Assembly (NCBI RefSeq): GCF_001264245.1
Contig: NZ_CP011339.1
Coordinates: 124,001 to 188,000 of the forward strand
Length of the DNA: 64,000 bases
Direction of reading: 5' to 3'
From: Microcystis panniformis FACHB-1757
GTDB taxonomy: Bacteria; Cyanobacteriota; Cyanobacteriia; Cyanobacteriales; Microcystaceae
Shown here: positions 24,844 to 32,569 of the stretch, piece after piece
Numbering within the stretch: the first letter of the stretch is position 1
Layout: each line of letters opens with the position of its first letter
Position numbers and translations under genes: made by a program
The notes under the pieces: generated by a model
What the model saw: the letters and a program-made list of their open reading frames with translations, nothing else
The model's database searches: none
What the model was told of the DNA's origin: nothing

Positions 24844-27800
24844 ATGATTGACTGGACTCCCTATCTCAAATCAATCTCGGACTCGGAAAAGTACGCCCAA
24901 TGGGAGACATTTTACACCCTCACGGACGTAGAGGGAAAAACACGCCCGTCGAAAACTGCACCTTTGCTAAGGGATTTGTGGGTGCAGACGATTGAAAAAG
25001 AACCACAAAACCCACAAGAAAGAGCAGAAAGACCAGAAAAACCCGAAAGATTCACTGTTTTAGATGGTTTACGCAAGTATGCAACTAATCACGTTCTTTT
25101 AAAAGGTCGTCCCGGTTCAGGAAAATCGACCGCTTTAGCCAGATTATTATTAGAAGAATCTGTAGGAGCGCAAAGCTTGCGCCTAAATCAACAAAATCAG
25201 GCTAAAATCATTCAAATTCCCATTCTCATCGAATTACGCTTGTATGAAACCTCAATTCTTGATTTAATTTTACAATTCCTGAAACGCCATCAATTAATTA
25301 TTGATAGTAATACCCTAGAAAGTTGGCTGTTAGAAAATCAGAATTTTAGCCCATTATTATTATTTGATGGTATCAATGAATTGCCCTCAGATACTGCACG
25401 ACAGAAATTAAAAAACTTTCGCCAGCAGTATGCAGAAATCCCGATGATTTTCACCACAAGGGATTTAGGCAGCGACGACTTAGATATTGAAAAAAAGCTG
25501 GAAATGCTCCCCCTGACTGGACGACAGATGGAAGATTTTGTCAAGACCTATTTGCCCGAAAAAGGCGAAGAAATGCTTAAACAGTTGGGAAATCGTCTCA
25601 AGGAATTGGCAGAAACTCCTCTACTTTTGTGGATGCTTTGTTCAGTTTTTGATAATAATGAAAACAAAATTCCTGCTAATTTAGGCTTAGTTTTCCAGAT
25701 TTTTACAGGAATTTATGACAAGAAATTAAAAGCAGATGTTCCTACTTACCAAGAATCGCGAGATTGGTGGCGAGAATTGCTGCAAGTGTTAGCTTGGAAA
25801 ATGACCCAAGGGGAGTCAAAAACCGAGATTCAGGTGGCTATTTCCCGAACAGAAGCAGAGGAAGAATTAAGCAAATTTATCAAAAATAAAGGATTCCCAG
25901 AATATTACAGTAAGCAGTGGTTAAAGGATTTACTGAAATATCATCTAATTCACCTAGAAGGTAATGATAAAATTGCTTTTCGCCACCAACTGATTCAAGA
26001 ATATTACACGGCTGAGGAATTAAAGAAAAAGTTACCCCATCTCAGGGATGAGCAGTTACAGTGGGACTATTTGAATTATCTCAAATGGACGGAACCTATG
26101 GCGTTGCTGTTGGGGTTATTGGATAATGAAACCCAAGCAAAACGGGTGGTTAAATTAGGGTTAGAGATTGATTTAAAATTAGGAGCGAGGTTAGCAGGAG
26201 AAGTCAACTTTAAGTTTCAAAAGCAGACAGTGGGGTTAGTGCTTGGGTTGGATGTACCGAAACGGTTTAAGGTGGAATTATTGGGATTAACAAAGTCTAA
26301 TGAAGTTGTTAATGAGTTAAGTCAAGCTTTAAAAGACTCTGATTGGGATGTTCGTAGGAACGCAGTCGAGGCTTTGGCTAATATTGGCTCAGAAACAGCC
26401 ATTCCGGGATTACTCAAGGCTTTAGAAGACTCTCATGAGTATGTTCGTAGGAAGGCAGCCGAGGTTTTGGCTGAGATTGGCTCAGAAACAGCCATTGCGG
26501 GATTATTCAAGGTTTTAGAACACTCTGATAAAGATGTTCGTGGGAAGGCAGCCTTCGCTTTGGGTAACATTGGCACAGAAACAGCCATTCCGGGATTACT
26601 CAAGGCTTTAAAAGATTCTGATAAAGATGTTCGTAGCAACGCAGTCGTGGCTTTGTGTAAAATTGGCTCAGAAACAGCCATTGCGGGGTTATTCAAGGTT
26701 TTAGAACACTCTGATAAAGATGTTCGTGGGAAGGCAGTCGCGGCTTTGGGTAACATTGCCTCGGAAACAGCCATTCCGGGGTTACTCAAGGCTTTAGAAC
26801 ACTCTGATAATGATGTTCGTAGGAACGCAGTCGCGGCTTTGGGTAACATTGCCTCGGAAACAGTCATTTCTGGTTGGGATGTTCGTCGGAAGGCAGCCTT
26901 CGCCTTGGCTGAGATTGGCTCAGAAACAGCCATTCCGGAGTTACTCAAGGCTTTAGAAGACTCTGATAAGAATGTTCGTCGGAAGGCAGCCTTCGCCTTG
27001 GCTGAGATTGGCTCGGAAACAGCCATTGCGGGATTACTCAAGGCTTTAGAACACTCTGATGATTATGTTCGTGTGTACGCAGCCTTCGCTTTGGGTAAGA
27101 TTGGCTCGGAAACAGCCATTGGGGGGTTACTCAAGGCTTTAGAAGACTCTTATGGTTCTGTTCGTGAGAACGCAGCCTTCGCTTTGGGTAAGATTGGCTC
27201 GGAAACAGCCATTGGGGGGTTACTCAAGGCTTTGGAAGAATCTAATAAAGATGTTCGTAGGAAGGCAGTCGAGGCTTTGGGTAAGATTGGTTCAGAAACA
27301 GCCATTGCGGGGTTACTCAAGGCTTTAGAAGACTCTGATGGGTTTGTTCGTAGTAACGCAGCCGAGGCTTTGGGTAAGATTGGCTCGGGAGCGGCTATTC
27401 CGGATTTACTCAAGGCTTTAGAAGACTCTAATGATGATGTTCGTGTGTACGCAGCCTTCGCTTTGGGTAAGATTGGCTCGGAAACAGCCATTGGGGGGTT
27501 ACTCAAGGCTTTGGAAGAATCTGATTGGTATGTTCGTTGGAAGGCAGCCGAGGCTTTGGGTAAGATTGGCTCAGAAACAGCCATTCCGGGATTACTCAAG
27601 GCTTTAGAACACTCTGATGATTATGTTCGTTGGAACGCAGCCGAGGCTTTGGGTAAGATTGGCTCAGAAACAGCCATTCCGGGATTACTCAAGGCTTTAG
27701 AAGACTCTTATGGGTTTGTTCGTATGAAAGCAGCCGAGGCTTTGGGTAATATTGGCTCAGAAACAGCCATTCCGGGATTACTCAAGGCTTTAGAAGACTC

Positions 27801-28848
27801 TAATGAGGATGTTCGTTGGAACGCAGCCTTCGCTTTGGGTAAGATTGGCTCAGAAACAGCCATTCCGGGATTACTCAAGGCTTTAGAACACTCTGATGGG
27901 TTTGTTCGTAGGAAGGCAGCCGAGGCTTTGGGTAAGATTGGCTCGGGAGCGGCTATTCCGGATTTACTCAAGGCTTTAGAACACTCTTATGGTTCTGTTC
28001 GTGGGAAGGCAGCCGAGGCTTTGGGTAAGATTGGCTCGGAAGCGGCTATTCCGGGGTTACTCAAGGCTTTAGAAGACTCTGAGGGTTATGTTCGTAGGTA
28101 CGCAGCTGAGGCTTTGGGTAATATTGGCACAGAAACAGCGATGACTGAACTTATCAAATGCCTGAAAAATCCTGATTTTGTCACATTAAATAATGGCGAT
28201 ACTCTCTCTCAAGCTAGAAAAGCACTAGACACAATTCAAAACAAACTTAAATACTATCACCCCCTCTCCCAACCCATGAATCAACAAGTTTACATCTCCT
28301 ACAACTGGCAGGAAGACAGCAACGAAATGGCTAATCAACTCGTCCAAGCTTTTGCCGCTAAAGGAATTGAGATTATTCGGGATAAAACCCACACCACCTA
28401 TAAAGACTCCATCAAAAACTTTATGCAGCAAATTGGACAGGGGAAATGTGTCGTCGCCGTCATCAGCGATAGATACTTAAAATCAGAAAACTGTATGTTT
28501 GAATTAGTAGAAATTGCCAGAAATGGTGACTTTTATCAAAGAATATTCCCGATTATTTTACCAGATGCCATAATTCATAAAGACTTCGAGCGCATAGACT
28601 ACCTGAAATATTGGGAAGACGAAAAAGCAAAACTACAAGCCAAATACAAACAAATTGATTTAGCTAAAACTAATAGTATCCTAGAGACAGTAAACTTATA
28701 TGATGAAATCAGGGGCAATATTGATAATCTAACTAACATTCTTAAAGATATGAATACTCTCAATATCGACTTACACCGCCAATCGGAATTTGCAGCTATG
28801 ATTAAAGCAGTAGAAACTAAGCTTGCAGAGGATAGTCAAAATATTTAA
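24844..28848 (+). CDS. NACHT-HEAT-TIR STAND NTPase (NLR-like immune protein)
   Basis: 1334 residues. A short N-terminal region is followed by a NACHT NTPase with Walker A GRPGSGKST (88-96) and Walker B LLLFDGINEL (171-180). A helical region runs to about 495; then come 20 HEAT units of 31 residues (about 497-1100, consensus VRxxAAxALGKIGSETAI) and a C-terminal TIR domain from about 1145 (VYISYNWQEDSNEMANQLV, VVAVISDRYLKSENCMFELV). STAND NTPases of this build act in bacterial anti-phage immunity and signalling; bacterial TIR domains often degrade NAD or make signal nucleotides, though a protein-interaction TIR is possible. The gene's natural 3' end was probably cut by an insertion (see 28827-29644). 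Confidence 0.9.
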   Translation: MIDWTPYLKSISDSEKYAQWETFYTLTDVEGKTRPSKTAPLLRDLWVQTIEKEPQNPQERAERPEKPERFTVLDGLRKYATNHVLLKGRPGSGKSTALARLLLEESVGAQSLRLNQQNQAKIIQIPILIELRLYETSILDLILQFLKRHQLIIDSNTLESWLLENQNFSPLLLFDGINELPSDTARQKLKNFRQQYAEIPMIFTTRDLGSDDLDIEKKLEMLPLTGRQMEDFVKTYLPEKGEEMLKQLGNRLKELAETPLLLWMLCSVFDNNENKIPANLGLVFQIFTGIYDKKLKADVPTYQESRDWWRELLQVLAWKMTQGESKTEIQVAISRTEAEEELSKFIKNKGFPEYYSKQWLKDLLKYHLIHLEGNDKIAFRHQLIQEYYTAEELKKKLPHLRDEQLQWDYLNYLKWTEPMALLLGLLDNETQAKRVVKLGLEIDLKLGARLAGEVNFKFQKQTVGLVLGLDVPKRFKVELLGLTKSNEVVNELSQALKDSDWDVRRNAVEALANIGSETAIPGLLKALEDSHEYVRRKAAEVLAEIGSETAIAGLFKVLEHSDKDVRGKAAFALGNIGTETAIPGLLKALKDSDKDVRSNAVVALCKIGSETAIAGLFKVLEHSDKDVRGKAVAALGNIASETAIPGLLKALEHSDNDVRRNAVAALGNIASETVISGWDVRRKAAFALAEIGSETAIPELLKALEDSDKNVRRKAAFALAEIGSETAIAGLLKALEHSDDYVRVYAAFALGKIGSETAIGGLLKALEDSYGSVRENAAFALGKIGSETAIGGLLKALEESNKDVRRKAVEALGKIGSETAIAGLLKALEDSDGFVRSNAAEALGKIGSGAAIPDLLKALEDSNDDVRVYAAFALGKIGSETAIGGLLKALEESDWYVRWKAAEALGKIGSETAIPGLLKALEHSDDYVRWNAAEALGKIGSETAIPGLLKALEDSYGFVRMKAAEALGNIGSETAIPGLLKALEDSNEDVRWNAAFALGKIGSETAIPGLLKALEHSDGFVRRKAAEALGKIGSGAAIPDLLKALEHSYGSVRGKAAEALGKIGSEAAIPGLLKALEDSEGYVRRYAAEALGNIGTETAMTELIKCLKNPDFVTLNNGDTLSQARKALDTIQNKLKYYHPLSQPMNQQVYISYNWQEDSNEMANQLVQAFAAKGIEIIRDKTHTTYKDSIKNFMQQIGQGKCVVAVISDRYLKSENCMFELVEIARNGDFYQRIFPIILPDAIIHKDFERIDYLKYWEDEKAKLQAKYKQIDLAKTNSILETVNLYDEIRGNIDNLTNILKDMNTLNIDLHRQSEFAAMIKAVETKLAEDSQNI
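26335..28140 (+). repeat. 93-bp tandem coding repeat (20 HEAT units)
   Basis: Twenty in-frame units of 93 bases inside the NACHT-HEAT-TIR gene. The framework (GCTTTGGGTAAGATTGGCTC, ACAGCCATTCCGGG) is almost invariant, whereas the codons just before and after GTTCGT change from unit to unit. Units 6 and 7 are joined by an in-frame loss of about nine codons (near 26870), a sign of recombination between units. Confidence 0.9.
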
Positions 28849-28980
28849 CTAAATCCCAGAATGATTGTTTTAAAAGATAAAGGCTAAAGGTGATATTCCT
28901 GACTATACCCAATTTGTTCTCTGTAACTCATTTGAACGATAACTGCTATAATCATTAGTTGATAACTTTTAATTGCTGAC

Positions 28981-29244
28981 ATGACTAAATATCTAAACAT
29001 TACTGAAACAGGACAAAAGCTGGTTGAATGGTCTGAGCAAATGACTGACGAACCTATTATTATTACCAAAGAAGGTCAACCCATTATGGTTGCCCTGAAT
29101 TACGCTCAAATTGAATCTTGGTTGGAAACTCTTGATATTTTAGAAGACAAAGAGTTTGCCGAAATCCTATCTGAAGCGATTCAACAGGATCAATCAGGAC
29201 AAAGAATTACTTGGGAAGATGCTAAAAAACAACTGGGTTGGTAA
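28981..29244 (+). CDS. Phd/YefM-family antitoxin
   Basis: 87 residues. YLNITETGQKLVEWSEQM and PIIITKEGQPIMVALNYAQI are the Phd/YefM fold with its 'I.I.K.G.P.AVL.....Y' core; the acidic C-terminus (DKEFAEILSEAIQQDQSG) binds the toxin. Its stop TAA overlaps the ATG of the RelE gene by one base. It binds DNA and represses the pair. It lies wholly inside the inserted segment. Confidence 0.85.
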   Translation: MTKYLNITETGQKLVEWSEQMTDEPIIITKEGQPIMVALNYAQIESWLETLDILEDKEFAEILSEAIQQDQSGQRITWEDAKKQLGW

Positions 29245-29552
29245 TGGAATATCAAATACAATTAATTCCTCTTGCTTTAAGCTTTTTATCTAAAATTACC
29301 GATAAACGCATTCAGCAAGAAATTCGCAAACGGATTGAAAAGCTAAAAATTGAACCGGATAAACAAGGTAAAGCCCTTTCAGGTAAACTTAAAGGATATC
29401 GTAGCGTTAGGGCAGTTGGTCAAAGATATCGGATTGTCTATCGTGTTGAAGAAGCTCAAATTATTGTTATTGTTATTGGAGTTGGAATTCGTAAACAAGG
29501 TGATAAGAAAGATATTTATGCCCTTCTTGAAAAATTAATTAATAATGAATAA
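29244..29552 (+). CDS. RelE/ParE-family toxin
   Basis: 102 residues from the ATG at 29244 (TAATG overlap with the antitoxin stop); an earlier TTG at 29238 is less likely. Basic protein with SGKLKGYRSVRAVGQRYRIV and YRVEEAQIIVIVIGVGIR, the 'L.G..S.R..GRYRI.Y.V....I.V..IG.R....VY' pattern of RelE/ParE toxins. Probable ribosome-dependent mRNA interferase; gyrase inhibition is the alternative. Confidence 0.85.
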   Translation: MEYQIQLIPLALSFLSKITDKRIQQEIRKRIEKLKIEPDKQGKALSGKLKGYRSVRAVGQRYRIVYRVEEAQIIVIVIGVGIRKQGDKKDIYALLEKLINNE

Positions 29553-29600
29553 AATATGGGTTATGACAGAACTGCTAAACCAATAGGTTCTTGCTGAATC

Positions 29601-29810
29601 GTGAGATATACACCTATTACTTTTTCAGAGATAGCCAGTTTTGGAGAGGATAGTCAAAATATTCCTGCTTCTTCTGAAAAAAACGCATCCCTATCATCTA
29701 TTACCTATGATTTCAGAGGAGCTACCATTGGCAATTTAGCTCATAATGTGCAAGGAAACCAACAGAATTATCCCCAGCAACCTAATAACAATAACCCAGA
29801 GGAAAAATAA
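29601..29810 (+). pseudogene. Severed C-terminal tail of the NACHT-HEAT-TIR protein
   Basis: A 69-codon GTG frame. Its first 15 codons belong to the inserted segment; from codon 16 it reads EDSQNIPASSEKNASLSSI then YDFRGATIGNLAHNVQGNQ, QNYPQQPNNNNPEEK. The EDSQNI part equals the present end of the 24844 gene. The YDFRGA motif recurs in the protein at 30323 (12 of 19 positions identical). I infer this was the original tail; whether it is still translated alone is unknown. Confidence 0.6.
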
Positions 29811-29811
29811 C

Positions 29812-30321
29812 ATGGTTCAGCAACTTAATAACACCCAAATCGCCATCAATACTTTATTGAATAAACTCAACGATTCTCTCCCCCAGATCCGCGCTAAAGC
29901 TGCCGAAGCCTTGGGCAAAATTGGCAATAGCAGCCTTGCCGATACCTTAGTATCCCATTTAATAGGAGAAAATGATCTTAATGTTCGCCTAAATCTGATT
30001 CGAGCTTTAGGAGAAATTGGCAATGAATCCGCAATTCCTTATCTAGCTTCCTACTTATCTGATACTAATCCCGATATTCGGATAATCACGGCGGAATCTC
30101 TCGGAAAAATTGGTGGTGAAAAAGCAATATCCTATCTCATTCAATCCCTACAAGATACGGAAGTAAAAGTTCGTGTCACAGCCACAATTGCTTTAGGTGA
30201 AATTGGACTAGAAGATGTTATTCCTGATCTAGTAAATGTTTGTTACGATGAAGATGATAGCGTTCGTTTCAGTGCTGTTGATGCCCTCGGCAAAATTGGC
30301 TCTCGTTATGCAGTAAACTGA
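29812..30321 (+). CDS. HEAT-repeat protein, NLR locus accessory 1
   Basis: 169 residues from the ATG at 29812. About five diverged HEAT (PBS-lyase-like) units, e.g. IRAKAAEALGKIGNSSLADT, VRLNLIRALGEIGNESAIPY, VRVTATIALGEIGLEDVIPD. Starts one base after the tail ORF's stop. Its framework resembles the NACHT protein's HEAT array, suggesting a shared origin or mixed stacking. No catalytic motif. One base separates its stop from the next gene. Confidence 0.7.
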   Translation: MVQQLNNTQIAINTLLNKLNDSLPQIRAKAAEALGKIGNSSLADTLVSHLIGENDLNVRLNLIRALGEIGNESAIPYLASYLSDTNPDIRIITAESLGKIGGEKAISYLIQSLQDTEVKVRVTATIALGEIGLEDVIPDLVNVCYDEDDSVRFSAVDALGKIGSRYAVN

Positions 30322-30322
30322 T

Positions 30323-30913
30323 ATGAAATTGAGTACAGAATCCCTCGATTTAGTTATCAGAACTCTTGCCAAAAGACTATTCACAGACAAGAATCCAAGT
30401 ATTCGGATTAAAGCCGCTCAATCCTTAGCTAAACTTGCCACCGAAAAAGCCATTCCCACTCTATGTCAAGCCCTAGAAATTGAAGCCGATCTTAATGTCA
30501 GTTTTGCCATTATGGATGCTATAATTGTCATCAGTAATCTTCAATCTTTTAATCCTATGTCAGAAACTCCTAAATATGACCTTCGTGGAGCAAATATTGC
30601 TAACTTTGCCGATACGGTACAAGGAGATCAAAAAGCCGTTCAACATAATTACGCCACACCCCAAAATTTAGCCGAAGCCGCCCAAGAAATCCAACAACTT
30701 ATCAGCCAACTCACCCAAACTTATCCCACTAATACCGAAATTGAAAAACAAACTTTTGTCGCACAAGTTGACGCAGAAATCAAGAAAAATTCTCGCTTAA
30801 GAAGCATTTTAATCCCGGGAGGAATTGAATTAATTAAAGTCCTCTGTCCTCCCCTCGGTATTCCCATTGAAATGGGTAAAAAATGGCTAGAAACTGCTAA
30901 TTTAAGTGATTAA
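30323..30913 (+). CDS. NLR locus accessory 2: HEAT unit plus shared tail motif
   Basis: 196 residues. Residues 1-75 form another HEAT pair (PSIRIKAAQSLAKLATEKAI); 85-103 carry YDLRGANIANFADTVQGDQ, the motif also seen in the severed NACHT tail. Residues 110-196 form a helical region (NLAEAAQEIQQLISQLTQTY, SILIPGGIELIKVLCPPLG). Proteins with this motif-plus-helical layout are common beside cyanobacterial STAND NTPases in my recollection, but I know no assigned function. The HEAT half may once have been continuous with the preceding gene. Confidence 0.65.
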   Translation: MKLSTESLDLVIRTLAKRLFTDKNPSIRIKAAQSLAKLATEKAIPTLCQALEIEADLNVSFAIMDAIIVISNLQSFNPMSETPKYDLRGANIANFADTVQGDQKAVQHNYATPQNLAEAAQEIQQLISQLTQTYPTNTEIEKQTFVAQVDAEIKKNSRLRSILIPGGIELIKVLCPPLGIPIEMGKKWLETANLSD

Positions 30914-31023
30914 ACCTAGAGGTTTAATAATCTTCTAATGATAGAAATCCCGAAGTCCGCCGCTGATGCGTTTCATTTTTGAATTAGCACAATTATAACC
31001 ATAAGTCAAGCTTTTTTGATGAT

Positions 31024-31246
31024 AATTAGGGTTTGCTGAATAAATTTGAAATGTAGGCAAAGTAAAGGTTTTGGGGCTTTTCTCGCTCCCACAGGTGCAA
31101 GATTTTGAGAGAATCGTCGTTCAAAACCTTGCGTCTTCATCGGCCCGCGTCCTGTAGGGGCGAAGCATTCGGACAATAACCTATCGGTGAAAAGGTAGAT
31201 TTTCTATCCGAATGCTTCGCCCGTACTTATTCAGCAAACCCTAATT
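31024..31246. mobile_element. 223-bp MITE, copy 1
   Basis: Perfect 20-bp terminal inverted repeats AATTAGGGTTTGCTGAATAA. A nested, separate hairpin (GGGCGAAGCATTCGGA against TCCGAATGCTTCGCCC) occupies its right half. A second copy is at 42972-43187 and the right half is amplified at 23976-24608. No coding capacity. The gap 30914-31302 contains nothing else recognisable. Confidence 0.85.
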
Positions 31247-31302
31247 AACTTTTTGTTGGTGATATTTTGACCTTGTTCTGGTATTGGAGAGAACCAGTAT
31301 TT

Positions 31303-31881
31303 CTATTCTAATAAAGTCTCTTTAATTGTTGTTAAAACTTTACTATCTTTGACCATCCAAGCATGAAGCAATACGGGAATGGAAATTTCTTTGCCCACCG
31401 ATAAACGGGAACTATGGGCAGGAAATATCATTAAATCGTAGGGAGTCCAGATAATTGTGGTTTTAATTTTATTTAAAATTTGTTGACAATCTTTATTTAA
31501 ATCCTCTAGAAATTGACTCCCCGGCTGCATTTGTCTAATCCCATCTAAGGGTAAACTATACGCGGTTAAAGTGCCTCGATTCGGAGCAGAAATATTTAGG
31601 TAACGTTGCACTCTTGCCACTCCTCCCAATCTTTGCAGGTAGTAGCGGGTAATTAATCCTCCCATACTAAACCCAATCAGATCTACTTTCTGCTCTTTAG
31701 CAAAGTTTTTCTCGATATAATTCTCCACCTGACCGGCTAAAACTTCTAACTTTTTGTAACCATGATTGGGAATTAGATTAAAACTATGCACCTGCCAACC
31801 ATGATAGTTTAAATACTCGCTCATCGGTTTAAAAACAGCAGTAGTGTCCAGAAAACCATGCACTAAAACGACAGGATTCAT
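31303..31881 (-). CDS. Lipase-like alpha/beta hydrolase
   Basis: 192 residues: PVVLVHGFLDTTAVFKPM at the N-terminus, nucleophile elbow DLIGFSMGGLITRYYL near residue 75, and a late His (LLHAWMVKDSKV). The pattern is that of compact triacylglycerol-lipase/EstA-like esterases common in cyanobacteria. Short, but the core looks complete. Cytoplasmic or peripheral; substrate unknown. Confidence 0.75.
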   Translation of the reverse strand: MNPVVLVHGFLDTTAVFKPMSEYLNYHGWQVHSFNLIPNHGYKKLEVLAGQVENYIEKNFAKEQKVDLIGFSMGGLITRYYLQRLGGVARVQRYLNISAPNRGTLTAYSLPLDGIRQMQPGSQFLEDLNKDCQQILNKIKTTIIWTPYDLMIFPAHSSRLSVGKEISIPVLLHAWMVKDSKVLTTIKETLLE

Positions 31882-31990
31882 AGATGAGGGTTTATCCTTG
31901 AATTTCAGATCTATTCTAACGGATGATCGGGGTAATGAGCGAAAAATTTTTGGGAAGAGCCTATCTACTAGGTACGGCTACCGGCAACTT

Positions 31991-32389
31991 CTAAGGATTA
32001 GGGAAAAAACCAAAAAGTTTAGCGGCACCTCCTAAAATAGCGACCACCAATGCTATCAGAATCCCTCGATTGGTGAATTCCTGATAGGCAACCCTTGCAG
32101 TTAATCCATTGATTTTTTCGTCTAAAGCTTTAATATCTCCCTTGAGTTCGGCCTGTCCTATTTCTACTTTAGTTAACCGGTCTTCTACCTTGTCAAATCT
32201 CTCATCAATACGTTTTTCCAGAGAGTCGATTTTCTCATCAATACGTTTTTCCAGAGAGTCGATTTTCTCATCAATACGTTTTTCCAGAGAGTCGATTTTC
32301 TCATCAATACGTTTTTCCAGAGAGTCGATTTTCCCCTCAATCCTTGTCAGGACAGCTTCTAGGGAATAAGTGACAGTTTCGTTAGACAT
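31991..32389 (-). CDS. Coiled-coil membrane-anchored protein with 11-residue repeats
   Basis: 132 residues from the ATG at 32389 (GGAG nine bases upstream). The N-terminal two thirds is a coiled coil built of KIDSLEKRIDE repeats, encoded by four perfect or near-perfect 33-bp tandem units (32211-32342). A C-terminal hydrophobic helix (ILIALVVAILGGAAKLFGFF) anchors it. Resembles small 'hemolysin XhlA-like' or DUF1640-like proteins, without a firm assignment. The repeat makes its length prone to change. Confidence 0.65.
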   Translation of the reverse strand: MSNETVTYSLEAVLTRIEGKIDSLEKRIDEKIDSLEKRIDEKIDSLEKRIDEKIDSLEKRIDERFDKVEDRLTKVEIGQAELKGDIKALDEKINGLTARVAYQEFTNRGILIALVVAILGGAAKLFGFFPNP

Positions 32390-32569
32390 TTTGAGCAACT
32401 CCAAAAGTCAAATCTTTAGGGGTAAATGCTGGAGGCTATATTTTACGGAAAAATCAGGGGTCTATAGGCAGACACGGATTCCCATTATAAGAAAATTATA
32501 AGTCAAGAATTGAGTTTTTGTCAAGCTTTTTTTTGACGGCAATCAATGGCAAGAATTTCGGGGAAGTAT

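Larger units (their letters stand above)
28827..29644 (+). mobile_element. 818-bp inserted segment carrying a TA pair
   Basis: The 19 bases AGAGGATAGTCAAAATATT occur at 28827-28845, at the end of the NACHT-HEAT-TIR gene, and again at 29645-29663. Both are read in the same codon phase (E-D-S-Q-N-I). Removing one copy and the 818-base segment fuses the two frames. The segment holds the Phd/RelE pair and no transposase, so the mechanism (insertion with long duplication, or recombination) is unknown. Confidence 0.75.

Noticed and set aside
26433..27971. Long minus-strand ORFs opposite the HEAT array (around 26433-27041, 27150-27599, 27708-27971)
   Set aside because: They mirror the 93-bp coding repeat, are repetitive Ser/Ala/Pro sequences and have no start context; shadows of the sense gene.
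26335..28140. Diversity-generating retroelement target
   Set aside because: Variable codons suggested it, but there is no reverse transcriptase or template repeat in the window, and the changes are not restricted to adenines.
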